From: Akkermansiaceae bacterium
GTDB lineage: Bacteria; Verrucomicrobiota; Verrucomicrobiia; Verrucomicrobiales; Akkermansiaceae
NCBI GenBank assembly: GCA_903906515.1
Contig: CAIVKO010000128.1
Coordinates: 1 to 64,000, forward strand
Length of the DNA: 64,000 bases
Reading direction: 5' to 3'
Part shown: positions 6,640 through 16,548 of the stretch, one piece after another
Layout: each line of letters starts with the position of its first letter
How positions within the stretch are numbered: the stretch's first letter is position 1
The notes under the pieces: model-generated
The model's input: only the letters and a program-made list of their open reading frames with translations
Told to the model about the DNA's origin: nothing
The model's database searches: none
Position numbers and translations under genes: made by a program

Positions 6640-8730
6640 ATGTCATCCACCGATCCCGCGCCTACCCTGCAAGCCCTGCCGTCCGATCAGCTCCGCGCCC
6701 TTCAATGGCGTTTTGCCGATCGTTTTGATCTGACCATGCTGATCCAGTCCGTTCGGCCCGTGGCACGTGGACCGGTCGCCCGCCTGGTGGCAGCAGGTGG
6801 CCGCAATACCCACGATTGGACGCATGAAAAAAACGCGCTTCTCGCGATTTACGATGAGTCCGGCATCACCGCAGCTTTCCTCGAACCGGAATTCGGCGGC
6901 TTCATCGAGGGGCCGAAAAACCTCGCGCTCGCATTGGTCGCCTTCGAACTTTCCTGGGTGGATGCCGGTGCCGCGACTTGCAGTCTGGCCAGCAATCTTG
7001 GCGTCGCCCCGATTCATGAACGCGGCACGCCCGAGCAGGTTGCCCACTACATGCCGTTGGTATGCCCGCCCCATCCGGGTGACGCGCGCAAGCCCACCCG
7101 GGTCGCATTCGCTCTCACCGAGCCCATTCCGTTCGTCGGGGTGGAAACCGGCCTGCTAGGAGGAAAAATGCGTGTCGCCTCGTGGGAGGAGGATCAGGAA
7201 CCCATGCTCCATATCGACAAACGCGGGCGTTTCATCACTAACATGGACTTTGCCAATGTGGTCACCGCCGCCGTGGATTCGGCCGACCCGCGTATCAAGG
7301 GCAGTTGCATCGTGATCCTCGAAAAAACCGATCCCGGCCTCTGGGATTCGGGCGTGCCGACCCGTAAGATGGTCCATCAGCTTTCCTCCACTTGCGATCC
7401 GGTTTTCAACCAGACCGTGCCCGCCTCCCGTATCGTCGGAGGTTACACGATCAAAGACGGCGTCATCATCCCTAACTACACGCACAGCGAGGTCATCGAA
7501 GCCGTCTTCCGCCGCACCCGCGTCACCGTGGGTCTGATGACATCCTCCAAACTGCTCTCGGCGGTCGAGCCGATCATCCGCTATCAACGCAGCCGTTTCC
7601 GTGGAGGAGAAACCGGAGCTCCCGGTTCGCCGCGTTTTGATCTCGGGTTGCAAACGAAACAGGACGTCGTCCATCGTCTCGTCGATATCTGGGCAACGGG
7701 CGAAGCCGGTGCCGCACTCGGGTTTGAAACCGCCCGGCTCTTCGACCAACTTGACCCGCTTGACCGCCAGAAAGATAAGATTTTTGCCGAAAAAGGCCTC
7801 ACCGGACGCAGCGCGATGAAGGCCATGACGAAGATCCAGCAGGACGCCATCGAATGCGTCGATCTCCGCACTCAATCGACTGACACCCGCGATAACGACC
7901 GCCTCGAATCCCTGGAGGCGGATCCGCTCGTTCAATACGCCATTCTCGATGCCCAAGCCAATGTCTTCTGCCCGGCCTGTAAACTCTGGAACACCGGCCA
8001 CGGTGCCACCATCATGCGTGAGGCCATCAGTCTGATGGGCGGCTACGGCATCACCGAGGATTGCCCTGGATTCCTCCCGCACAAGTGGATGGACGCCCAG
8101 CTCGAAGCCACATACGAAGGCCCGGAAGCCGTGCAACGCCGCCAGCTTTCGGTGACCATGACTAACAGCCTGTTCGTCAAACAGTTCGAAGTCTGGATCA
8201 ACGAACTCAAAGCCATCAACTGCGAAACTCCCGGCACCGGTGCCTGCGCCGTGGCATCCGCCATGGAACTGTGGCTCTGGACCGTGCGCCACCTTCAGGA
8301 CGCCACCGATGCCAATGGAGCAAAACTCTTCAACTCCAACCGCCACGGCATCACCTTCCCGCTTGCGGACGCCCTCTGCTGGCTCCTTGCATCGCGCCAA
8401 CAAATCCTTGATGTCATCAACCTCGGCGTCACCGGCGCACAAGATCCGTCCGTCGCTGAGGAACTCCCCGGCACCCTGGCATTCTTCACCGACCTCTGCC
8501 ACGTTCAGGCCGCCCGCGCCGCTGGCGAAACCGCGCGCATCTGTGGTGAGGTGGTCTTTGGTTACATTAACCCGCCCGGTTGCTCGTGTTGCTCATCGGA
8601 CCAACAGACATTCCTCCGTACCCGCTCGAAAATCGACGGCTGTCTCTACGGTTTCGGCATTGCCAAAGACCGCGCCGCCAACGCTCTCACCACCGTGATG
8701 ATCCCGGAAGCGCTGGATTACCCGATGTAA
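6640..8730 (+). CDS. Large acyl-CoA dehydrogenase-like flavoprotein
   Basis: A 696-residue protein of the acyl-CoA dehydrogenase superfamily, longer than the usual ~400 by an N-terminal extension and a C-terminal domain. FAD-dependent members oxidise acyl-CoA thioesters and pass electrons to an ETF, and ETF-like genes follow directly. Visible signatures are FLEPEFGGF, VAFALTEP, the glycine-rich LMGGYGITE and YEGPEAVQRR near residue 491, whose Glu matches the usual catalytic base. The tail beyond about 540 is not typical and contains a cysteine cluster, PPGCSCC, shortly before the end. The actual substrate cannot be read from the sequence. It starts at ATG 6640 without a Shine-Dalgarno sequence and heads the cluster with the FixC-like and ETF genes. 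Confidence 0.85.
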   Translation: MSSTDPAPTLQALPSDQLRALQWRFADRFDLTMLIQSVRPVARGPVARLVAAGGRNTHDWTHEKNALLAIYDESGITAAFLEPEFGGFIEGPKNLALALVAFELSWVDAGAATCSLASNLGVAPIHERGTPEQVAHYMPLVCPPHPGDARKPTRVAFALTEPIPFVGVETGLLGGKMRVASWEEDQEPMLHIDKRGRFITNMDFANVVTAAVDSADPRIKGSCIVILEKTDPGLWDSGVPTRKMVHQLSSTCDPVFNQTVPASRIVGGYTIKDGVIIPNYTHSEVIEAVFRRTRVTVGLMTSSKLLSAVEPIIRYQRSRFRGGETGAPGSPRFDLGLQTKQDVVHRLVDIWATGEAGAALGFETARLFDQLDPLDRQKDKIFAEKGLTGRSAMKAMTKIQQDAIECVDLRTQSTDTRDNDRLESLEADPLVQYAILDAQANVFCPACKLWNTGHGATIMREAISLMGGYGITEDCPGFLPHKWMDAQLEATYEGPEAVQRRQLSVTMTNSLFVKQFEVWINELKAINCETPGTGACAVASAMELWLWTVRHLQDATDANGAKLFNSNRHGITFPLADALCWLLASRQQILDVINLGVTGAQDPSVAEELPGTLAFFTDLCHVQAARAAGETARICGEVVFGYINPPGCSCCSSDQQTFLRTRSKIDGCLYGFGIAKDRAANALTTVMIPEALDYPM

Positions 8731-8874
8731 GACCCAAGACAGAAGATAAGAATATGCCACGCCATAGCTCAATGCGAAGCTCTCTTCTCCATCCAGTCTT
8801 CTGTCTTCTGTCTTTGAGCGCAGCGTTCTTCGGTCTTTCTTTGAAGCTTGCCTAACACTTTTTATTCACCTCCC

Positions 8875-10728
8875 ATGTCCGAAGCCATCGACCGCCCACA
8901 AATGGAAGCCGACATCGTCTGCGTCGGATTTGGTCCGGCATCCGGCGGGTTCCTGACGAGGCTCGCCGCCGCCGCGTTCAATCCGGATGGCAGTCCGGCC
9001 TTGGAAAGCCCGTCCATGCCCGGCATGCCGCTGCAGGTGATGTGTTATGAACGTGCGGACGACATCGGCTTCGGCGTCTCCGGAGTGGTCACCAATGCCA
9101 AGGCCATCCGTGAATCGTTCCCGGATCTCGACCCCTCACAAATCCCGATGGCGGCTTCGGTCGGTGAGGAAAAAATTCTCTATCTGCTGGATCCCACCGG
9201 TGCCAGTCGCAGACCGCTTGCCATGCGTCTTGCTGATACAGCAATCCGTGCCGCTGGAAGTTTGTTAGGATTGAAGAACGATGCCATGGAACTCCCGTGG
9301 ACCCCCGAGTTTCTCCACAAAGACGGCGGCATCATTCTTTCCATCGGTCAGTTCACCCAATGGGTCGGCTCGCAAGTCATGGCGACCGGTGCCGTGCAAA
9401 TCTGGCCCGGTAGTCCGGTCTCGGAGGCCATCATTGAAAACCAGGCTGTCACCGGCGTCCGCCTGATGGACCAGGGAGTCACCAAGGATGGCGCGTCAGC
9501 CGACGGCTATATGCCCGGAATGGATGTTCGCGCGCCTCTAACCGTCGTGGCCGACGGCCCCGTCGGTGCGATTGGGCAACAACTCGACAAGGAATTCGGA
9601 GTGCCGGATGGCCACCACCTCCATGATTGGGCGCTCGGCATGAAATTCGTCGTTGATCTGCCCGCCGGATGCGAGCTCAAGCCCGGCACCGTGCTCCACA
9701 CCATCGGATTTCCCGAGCCGGAAATCTTTGGATTCCTCTACGTCCATCCCGACAATGTCGCGTCGTTCGGCATCTTCGTCCCGTCGTGGTTTGATAATCC
9801 CACGCGCACCGGATACCGCTACCTCCAACACTGGATGCAGCACCCGTATCTCTGGCAGTATCTCAAGGGCGGCAAGCTCCGCTCATGGGGCGCCAAGACG
9901 CTTCAGGAATCGGGGAAACGCGGCGAACCCCACCTTGCCGGCGACGGCTTTGCCCGTATCGGCGAGGGTAGCGGTTCCACCAATGTTCTTACCAACTCCG
10001 GCGTCGATGAAGCATGGGCGACCGGAGTGCAACTCGCCGATGCCGTGATCGAACTGCTCAAGGCCGGCAAGCCGTTCACCAAGGAAAACCTCGATGCCAC
10101 CTACGTCAAACGCCGCCGGGAAAGCTGGGTGGAGGCGGAGGGACGCATCGCTGAAAAAGCCCGCGATGGTTTCCAACGTGGAGTCATCCCCGGTTTCATC
10201 GGCACCTTCCTAACCGGTCTTACCCAGGGGCATATCAATATCCCCGGCAAGCCCGGTGCCACCCATACCCGCGTTCCCACCCTGGAAAGCTACTATGGAA
10301 GCCGTATTTCCTCCGATGAGATCGCCCGCATTCGCAAGGACTGCGACACCAAGGGCATCGCTGCCAGCGGAGTCCTCATGGACAAGGTCGGTTGGCCGGA
10401 AATTCCTTTCGATGGCGAGTTGCTCGTTTCCCACCAGGACGCGTTGCTCATGGGTGGGAAGGTCCAAGCCCCGCACGGCTATGCCGACCATGTGACCTTC
10501 CCTTATTCTGCCGACTGTGAATCCTGTGGCTGCAAGATCTGTGTGGAGATGTGTTCCGGCCAAGCTATCACGCCCGGCGAAAACGGCCGCCCGGTTTTCG
10601 ACCGCGAAAAGTGCATCCACTGCGGCGCCTGCCTCTGGAACTGCGCCAAACCCGATCCCAAGAATCCCGAACTCACCATCGTCTCATTCCAAGCCGGTGC
10701 AGGCGGCCTGCACTCGGGGGAAAACTAA
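8875..10728 (+). CDS. ETF:quinone oxidoreductase-like protein, FixC-FixX fusion
   Basis: A 617-residue flavo-iron-sulfur protein. Residues ~12-30 form the FAD-binding Rossmann motif (DIVCVGFGPASGG); the middle resembles FixC/ETF-QO dehydrogenases; the end is a ferredoxin-like domain. Cysteines fall in two groups: CESCGCKICVEMC from residue ~548 and CIHCGACLWNC from residue ~580, the latter followed by AKPDP as in FixX. ETF-QO takes electrons from reduced ETF and passes them to quinone at the membrane. Canonical ETF-QO has a single 4Fe-4S cluster; this protein may hold two, an unusual point. The next two genes are etfB- and etfA-like and the gene before is an acyl-CoA dehydrogenase. I start at ATG 8875; the frame extends nine codons upstream. 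Confidence 0.85.
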   Translation: MSEAIDRPQMEADIVCVGFGPASGGFLTRLAAAAFNPDGSPALESPSMPGMPLQVMCYERADDIGFGVSGVVTNAKAIRESFPDLDPSQIPMAASVGEEKILYLLDPTGASRRPLAMRLADTAIRAAGSLLGLKNDAMELPWTPEFLHKDGGIILSIGQFTQWVGSQVMATGAVQIWPGSPVSEAIIENQAVTGVRLMDQGVTKDGASADGYMPGMDVRAPLTVVADGPVGAIGQQLDKEFGVPDGHHLHDWALGMKFVVDLPAGCELKPGTVLHTIGFPEPEIFGFLYVHPDNVASFGIFVPSWFDNPTRTGYRYLQHWMQHPYLWQYLKGGKLRSWGAKTLQESGKRGEPHLAGDGFARIGEGSGSTNVLTNSGVDEAWATGVQLADAVIELLKAGKPFTKENLDATYVKRRRESWVEAEGRIAEKARDGFQRGVIPGFIGTFLTGLTQGHINIPGKPGATHTRVPTLESYYGSRISSDEIARIRKDCDTKGIAASGVLMDKVGWPEIPFDGELLVSHQDALLMGGKVQAPHGYADHVTFPYSADCESCGCKICVEMCSGQAITPGENGRPVFDREKCIHCGACLWNCAKPDPKNPELTIVSFQAGAGGLHSGEN

Positions 10729-10747
10729 CATCACCAACAACCCCATC

Positions 10748-11545
10748 ATGAACATCATCGTCTGCGGCTCGCTTGTGCCCGATCCTCTTCAAACCCTCGA
10801 ACCCATCACCGGTCCCACCGGCCCGGCTCTCAAAAACGAGATGATGCTGCCATCATGGCTCGATCCATGGGCTGGCCACGCGCTTTACGAGGCCTCCAAC
10901 CTCGCTGCAAAAAATCCCGGCAGCAAAGTCTATTTGGTTAGCCTCGGCCCGAAGGCCAAACTCCAACAGGTGATGATGACCGTCGCTCAGAAGGTTCCCT
11001 TCGAGCTCATCGCTCTGGATGGCTCCGCCGGCGGATTCACCGATGCTGCTGAAACCGCCGCCGCCATCGCGGAGGCTATCAGCGCGATCCCGGGACTTGA
11101 TCTGAACAACACGCTAATCTTCGGTGGCTGGGAATCCGCTTCGCGCGGTGCAGGTGCCACCATGCAGATTGTCGGCGAACGTCTTGGTATCACCGATCAA
11201 TTCGAAGGCGTGGACTCTCTGGAGATCCAAGCTGATGGATCACTGAAAATCATGGAGCGTGTGGAAGGCGGAAAACACCAGATCTCGGTTTGCACCGCGC
11301 CACCTGCCGTGCTCGGTTGGGCCACCGGAAATCTGCCGGAACCCCGCAACAACCCACAAGTCGGCATGGCCAACATGCGCGGCATCATGCCGTCTCTGCA
11401 AAAAGCCAAACCTTCCCCGGTCACCACCGGAGACATCGCCTTCGCCAGCGTTTCTCTTCCCAGCCAGACCCGCACCACCCAGGTCGTCAAAGACGTTCCG
11501 CCTGATCAGATCGCTGCAGAACTCGTGGCGTGGATTAGAGGATGA
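10748..11545 (+). CDS. etfB: Electron transfer flavoprotein beta subunit (FixA-like)
   Basis: A 265-residue protein that fits the ETF beta/FixA family: N-terminal NIIVCGSLVPDP, a nucleotide-binding core (AGHALYEASNLA, VYLVSLGP) and LIFGGWESASRGAGATMQIVG, which corresponds to the ETF beta signature region. With EtfA it would form a soluble dimer carrying electrons from the dehydrogenase to the ETF-QO-like protein. It starts at ATG 10748, 19 bases after the upstream gene, without a Shine-Dalgarno sequence. The sequence is divergent from typical mitochondrial-type EtfB, so assignment rests on these motifs and on its position in the module. Confidence 0.85.
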   Translation: MNIIVCGSLVPDPLQTLEPITGPTGPALKNEMMLPSWLDPWAGHALYEASNLAAKNPGSKVYLVSLGPKAKLQQVMMTVAQKVPFELIALDGSAGGFTDAAETAAAIAEAISAIPGLDLNNTLIFGGWESASRGAGATMQIVGERLGITDQFEGVDSLEIQADGSLKIMERVEGGKHQISVCTAPPAVLGWATGNLPEPRNNPQVGMANMRGIMPSLQKAKPSPVTTGDIAFASVSLPSQTRTTQVVKDVPPDQIAAELVAWIRG

Positions 11546-11686
11546 AGACTCAAGACTTCAAGACACAAGACGCAAGATCAGAATTTGCCGGTTCATTCGC
11601 CATCCCATTGGAATCCAACTTCAAGCACAACTTGATCTCGTATCTTCCCGATAACATTTAACTGATAACTTCTAACTTTTATCGCC

Positions 11687-12691
11687 ATGAACCTCATTCT
11701 CCTCCACACCGAAGCAGACGGAACACTCTCCAAACTCTCGCTGGAAACGCTTGCCGCCACCATCGCGCTGGGCGCTCCATTCAGCGTCGGCATCGTCGGT
11801 GAAAACACCGCTTCCGCCGCAGACAGCATCGCCACCTGCGGTGCGGGAAAATTTCTCACCATCACCGGACCGGAGTTCGGCCAAGCCCGCTATGCGACGG
11901 ATGCCGCTGCGGCAGAAGCATTGATCCGCGCGGTTGGACCGGACCTGGTCACGACCCCGGCCACATCCCGGTGGAACCGCGTGCTTCCCGGTGTGGCACA
12001 CCGCATCGGTGGCAAGGTGGACAGCCACGTCACCGGACTGGTCATGGCCGATGGAAAGCCGCAGGCGACCCGCTGGTTCTACCGCCAGCGCATGGAAGCC
12101 GTCTTCTCCCGCAGTACCCGTCCGTGGCTGCTCGCGCTCGAAGGTGGAATCGCAGCGGCATGGACCGGCGCGGCTGGCACCGCCAATGCCGAAGCTGTCT
12201 CTCTAACTGTTCCTGTGTCTCGCACCAGCGTTATCGGTTTTGAAGCTCCTGCCGCCGATCAGCAAACCATCCGCCCGGATGCGGACCTACTCTTTGTCAC
12301 CGGTGCCGGCTGGACCAAAAAACAATCCGATGGACTGGTGAAGACCGCCGAGGCGGAAACCCTCATTCTCGATTTCCTCCGTCTTTCGCGTTCGTCGTTA
12401 GGTAGCACCAAATCGCTCGTTGATCTCGGCGGCGAGGGTGTCGCAGTGTTGCCGTTTCTCAGTCACATGAATCAAGTCGGCCAGACCGGTTCCACCCCGC
12501 GCCATGCAAAGGGACTCTCAACCTGCTGCCACGGTGAGGAACCCCACACGGTCGGCTGGCGCTTCATCGGTGAGCGCCGCGCCATCTCGCTGGACGCTAA
12601 CTGCGGATGGTCCCGCGGCAAAGCAGACATCCTTTACGTAGCGGATGCCTTCGCTGTGATGGAGAAAGTGAATGTGCTGCTAGGGAGATGA
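11687..12691 (+). CDS. etfA: Electron transfer flavoprotein alpha subunit-like (FixB-like)
   Basis: A 334-residue protein in the etfA position, following etfB by 141 bases. The N-terminal half has the expected alpha/beta fold with NLILLHTEADG and ATSRWNRVLPGVAHRIGG. The C-terminal FAD domain is unusual. The sequence after VGQTGST should run into a GISGAIQH-type flavin loop, but instead reads HAKGLSTCCHGEEPHTVG, with two adjacent cysteines. The end ILYVADAFAVMEKV resembles the normal C-terminal helix. It probably still partners EtfB, but its flavin binding may differ from canonical ETF. A group II intron relic begins immediately after its stop codon. Confidence 0.75.
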   Translation: MNLILLHTEADGTLSKLSLETLAATIALGAPFSVGIVGENTASAADSIATCGAGKFLTITGPEFGQARYATDAAAAEALIRAVGPDLVTTPATSRWNRVLPGVAHRIGGKVDSHVTGLVMADGKPQATRWFYRQRMEAVFSRSTRPWLLALEGGIAAAWTGAAGTANAEAVSLTVPVSRTSVIGFEAPAADQQTIRPDADLLFVTGAGWTKKQSDGLVKTAEAETLILDFLRLSRSSLGSTKSLVDLGGEGVAVLPFLSHMNQVGQTGSTPRHAKGLSTCCHGEEPHTVGWRFIGERRAISLDANCGWSRGKADILYVADAFAVMEKVNVLLGR

Positions 12692-13622
<931 letters not shown>

Positions 13623-13657
13623 TGGTTAATATTTTTCTACCGAGGTTGATAGATTAA

Positions 13658-15007
13658 TCACCGGCTGAGACGCCACGCTTCCATGAGCGTGTGGTATTTC
13701 ACCAGCGTATTGGGCACCTCCCATGCCGGGACGGGTTTGCCTTGCATATAGCCGAGGTAATCCTTGGTGACCTGGACGAAATGCGCCTCATGGCCGACTT
13801 TGTAGGAGTCCGGGACCTGGACTTCCCATTTGCCTCCGGATTCCTTCACCTCAATGCCCGGCCACTTCGCGGACAATTGGCTGACCGCCGCTGCAAGCGC
13901 GGCACGCCACGCGTCATCCGGTTTGGTTGCGGGTTCGATATAAAGCAGTGGTTTGTAGGATTGTTCCGCGCCTTGCCGGATGTGCAGTGACGCCTTGCTG
14001 CCGCGCATCAGCGAGTCATGGGTGTCACCAGCTCCGGCGGGTGCTTCGAAATTCCACTTCACCGAGACTTTCGCGTGCACTCCGCGCAAGGCGTAGGTGA
14101 ATTCGCCGTTCGCGGGGATTTTCAGGATGCCATCGGCCCCGACGTAGGATTTGAGATAGTCGGGCCATGTCCTGATTCCGGTGGTTTTGGAGAATTCATC
14201 CAGGGTGATGGTCGTCGTCCATTTTTTCGCGGCGAGCACTTTGACATCCGATGTTGCCAGAGGCTGCTCCGGGAAACATTCCCATTGGACCAGATCCACG
14301 AGATGCGTCGTCACATCCACGATGGCCTCGCCCTGTTGTGCGGGATCGAAAAACCACGGTGGGCGCTGCAAGGGAGTACCATTCACAAGTTTGGAAAAAT
14401 GATGCACGCTTTCCTTGGTCACTGCCGGGCTTTCCGGTGTGCCCTTGTCCAGCTCGCCGAACACCTCTGGAAATCGCGAAAACTCGCGTTGCAGGATGGA
14501 GGTGATCTCATGGCGCTCGGTCATGATGTCTAACAATAGCAGCTTCTTTTCGCCAGCCACCTTGTAGGCTTCCTGGAGCAACGCGAAATCAGCAGGCGTG
14601 ATCGCCATCGGCTTGTCCGAAAGTACGTTGAGCCCGGCCTTGACACATTCGAGGATGTATTTGGCTTTCTTCGCGTTGTTTCCGGAAATCACCACCACGT
14701 TGCCGGTGCGGTCGCGGAGCATTTCTGCTAGAAAATCCGGGCTGGCATGGACCTTCGTCTCCCAATGTGCCGGTTGCTCGGCGCGGGTATTGAAGCCGTT
14801 GATCAATGCGAGGTGACGGTCCAGATCCGGTCCGGCCGCCGTATACACGTGGACGACGGGATCCACACCTTCCAGCATGGATTTTTGGACCAAAGCGGCA
14901 TGGAAATGTCCCGGATCCAAGGTGATCAACCGGACGGGCTCGGCAATGGCCGCCGTCACCGTTGAAGCGGCGGCGAACAAACTGATGGCATGGGTGTGGA
15001 GGTTCAT
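13658..15007 (-). CDS. Gfo/Idh/MocA-family oxidoreductase, exported
   Basis: A 449-residue protein starting at ATG 15005-15007. The first ~23 residues (MNLHTHAISLFAAASTVTAA) are a likely signal peptide, so it should be exported. The rest resembles NAD(P)-dependent Gfo/Idh/MocA dehydrogenases with the C-terminal domain common in Verrucomicrobia and Planctomycetes: NVVVISGNNAKKAKYI and GLNVLSDKPMA, where Lys of DKPMA matches the EKP-type motif. These enzymes act on sugars or cyclitols; the substrate cannot be read here. The N-terminal Rossmann GxGxxG is not obvious (LITLDPGHFHAAL), a deviation shared by some exported members. It is monocistronic, with a broken intron behind its stop. Confidence 0.8.
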   Translation of the reverse strand: MNLHTHAISLFAAASTVTAAIAEPVRLITLDPGHFHAALVQKSMLEGVDPVVHVYTAAGPDLDRHLALINGFNTRAEQPAHWETKVHASPDFLAEMLRDRTGNVVVISGNNAKKAKYILECVKAGLNVLSDKPMAITPADFALLQEAYKVAGEKKLLLLDIMTERHEITSILQREFSRFPEVFGELDKGTPESPAVTKESVHHFSKLVNGTPLQRPPWFFDPAQQGEAIVDVTTHLVDLVQWECFPEQPLATSDVKVLAAKKWTTTITLDEFSKTTGIRTWPDYLKSYVGADGILKIPANGEFTYALRGVHAKVSVKWNFEAPAGAGDTHDSLMRGSKASLHIRQGAEQSYKPLLYIEPATKPDDAWRAALAAAVSQLSAKWPGIEVKESGGKWEVQVPDSYKVGHEAHFVQVTKDYLGYMQGKPVPAWEVPNTLVKYHTLMEAWRLSR

Positions 15008-15252
15008 GGTGGGAAGTGGATGCGTGGGCACTTTCGCAGTATTTCCATAGCGAGACAATACATACTCCACTCATTCACGTTCCGTTCCAATTTAAGTGCT
15101 CGACTTTGGATGCCCTGAAAAAAATGCAGGATCAACAGATTTATCATAAGCGTCATATGCCTACGACGTTTATGACTACGAATGCCCAATCGATTTAGAC
15201 AGCCGGATGATTTCGACTGGACTGTCCGATAGAAAAATGTCAGAAGAGTTTC

Positions 15253-16548
15253 ATGCTCTGGATAAAGCCATCAATAGCCTTGCCGATCCAAAGTGAAAAT
15301 GGCCTGAATGTGAATGCGCGTGGTGTGGTTTCATTCAAGCCGCAAGTGCGGTTCTGGCACTGCGTAGAAGCGGCAGTCATGGAGACCGCGGTGTTGGTGG
15401 TGGGTGTTTTGGTTTTCTTCTGCAAAGCGCCCATGGAATATGGACTGCTGCCCCTCATGATATGGGCCGCCTTGCGATTTAGGGTCAGTGGTGCCATCGC
15501 ATGTGGTCTTACGATTGTCATCCTCTCCACCCTCAGCACGGCTCTTGGCTTCGGCCCGTTCGTTCGATCAACAAGCCGGGACTCCCTCATCTCGCTGTAT
15601 GCGTTTTTGGCTGTGACGATTGTCTGTACCCTGTATTTGGCGGGTGTCTTTGCCGAGCGCAAGCAGGCTGAGGACGAAGTTCGCAGACTCAACGGCGAAC
15701 TGGAACAACTCGTTCACAACCGCACCGCCCAGTTGGAGGCGGCGAATCAGGAACTATCCCGCTCCAATGCCGAGTTGGGAGAATTTGCCCATGTTGCATC
15801 ACACGATCTGCAGGAACCGCTGCGCACAGTCAGTAGTTGTGTGCAAATCCTGCAAAAACGCTACGCCAGCGTACTCGATGCCTACGCGAATGAGATCATC
15901 AGCCACACGGTGCGGGGTTGCCAACACATGCGGGAACGCATCAACGCGGTATTGGCGATGGCGCATGTTAATGCCACTCCCGAGTGTGAGGAGAACGTTG
16001 ACACGGCGGTGCTTGTCGAACAGGTGCGGGCTGGTATAGAGTATGCCATTAAAGAAAGCGGAGCAACGATCACCTATGGAGAACTACCTTGCGTGCAGGC
16101 CTCGCCGCATTTGTTGGCGCAGCTGTTTCAGAATCTGATAGGCAACGCGCTAAAGTTCCGTGGCGATGGACCGGCGGTGGTGCATGTGAGTGCCGTGCGC
16201 AAGGTCGATGAATGGGAGTTTTCGGTGGCAGATCAGGGTATTGGAATTGATCCGGAGCACTTCGATCGGATCTTCCAGTTGTTCCAACGGCTGCATACGG
16301 AGGAGCGTTTTGCTGGCACCGGCCTTGGGCTGGCCATTTGCAAGACGATCGTGACCCGCCACGGGGGGCGGATCTGGGTGGAATCCCAGCCCGGCCGCGG
16401 TGCTGCTTTTTTCTTCACCCTGCCGGTAAATCCACATCACGGCCAGGCACCCGGACAAGAACCGGGTCCCGGCCTATCGCTGGTGCATCGCACACCGCAA
16501 GGCAGGGACCGTCTCTCCGAGCGGTCCACGCGCATGACGGGAGAATGA
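15253..16548 (+). CDS. Sensor histidine kinase with truncated MASE1-like membrane part
   Basis: A 431-residue kinase. Residues ~35-135 hold about four membrane helices (METAVLVVGVLVFF, GLLPLMIWAALRF, AIACGLTIVILSTL) that resemble only the C-terminal half of a MASE1 sensor domain. A coiled coil follows (ERKQAEDEVRRLN), then the kinase core: phospho-acceptor His near 184 in ASHDLQEPLR, N box QLFQNLIGNALKF, G1 VADQGIGID, F box, G2 GTGLGLAICK. The last ~33 residues are encoded by a repeat array and do not belong to the kinase fold. The protein may therefore be damaged at both ends. No response regulator lies next to it. Confidence 0.8.
   Translation: MLWIKPSIALPIQSENGLNVNARGVVSFKPQVRFWHCVEAAVMETAVLVVGVLVFFCKAPMEYGLLPLMIWAALRFRVSGAIACGLTIVILSTLSTALGFGPFVRSTSRDSLISLYAFLAVTIVCTLYLAGVFAERKQAEDEVRRLNGELEQLVHNRTAQLEAANQELSRSNAELGEFAHVASHDLQEPLRTVSSCVQILQKRYASVLDAYANEIISHTVRGCQHMRERINAVLAMAHVNATPECEENVDTAVLVEQVRAGIEYAIKESGATITYGELPCVQASPHLLAQLFQNLIGNALKFRGDGPAVVHVSAVRKVDEWEFSVADQGIGIDPEHFDRIFQLFQRLHTEERFAGTGLGLAICKTIVTRHGGRIWVESQPGRGAAFFFTLPVNPHHGQAPGQEPGPGLSLVHRTPQGRDRLSERSTRMTGE

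Noticed and set aside
7156-8502. A 448-codon open frame on the minus strand opposite the acyl-CoA dehydrogenase gene
   Set aside because: It is antisense to a gene with clear family motifs, shows no domain of its own, and long antisense frames are expected in GC-rich coding DNA.
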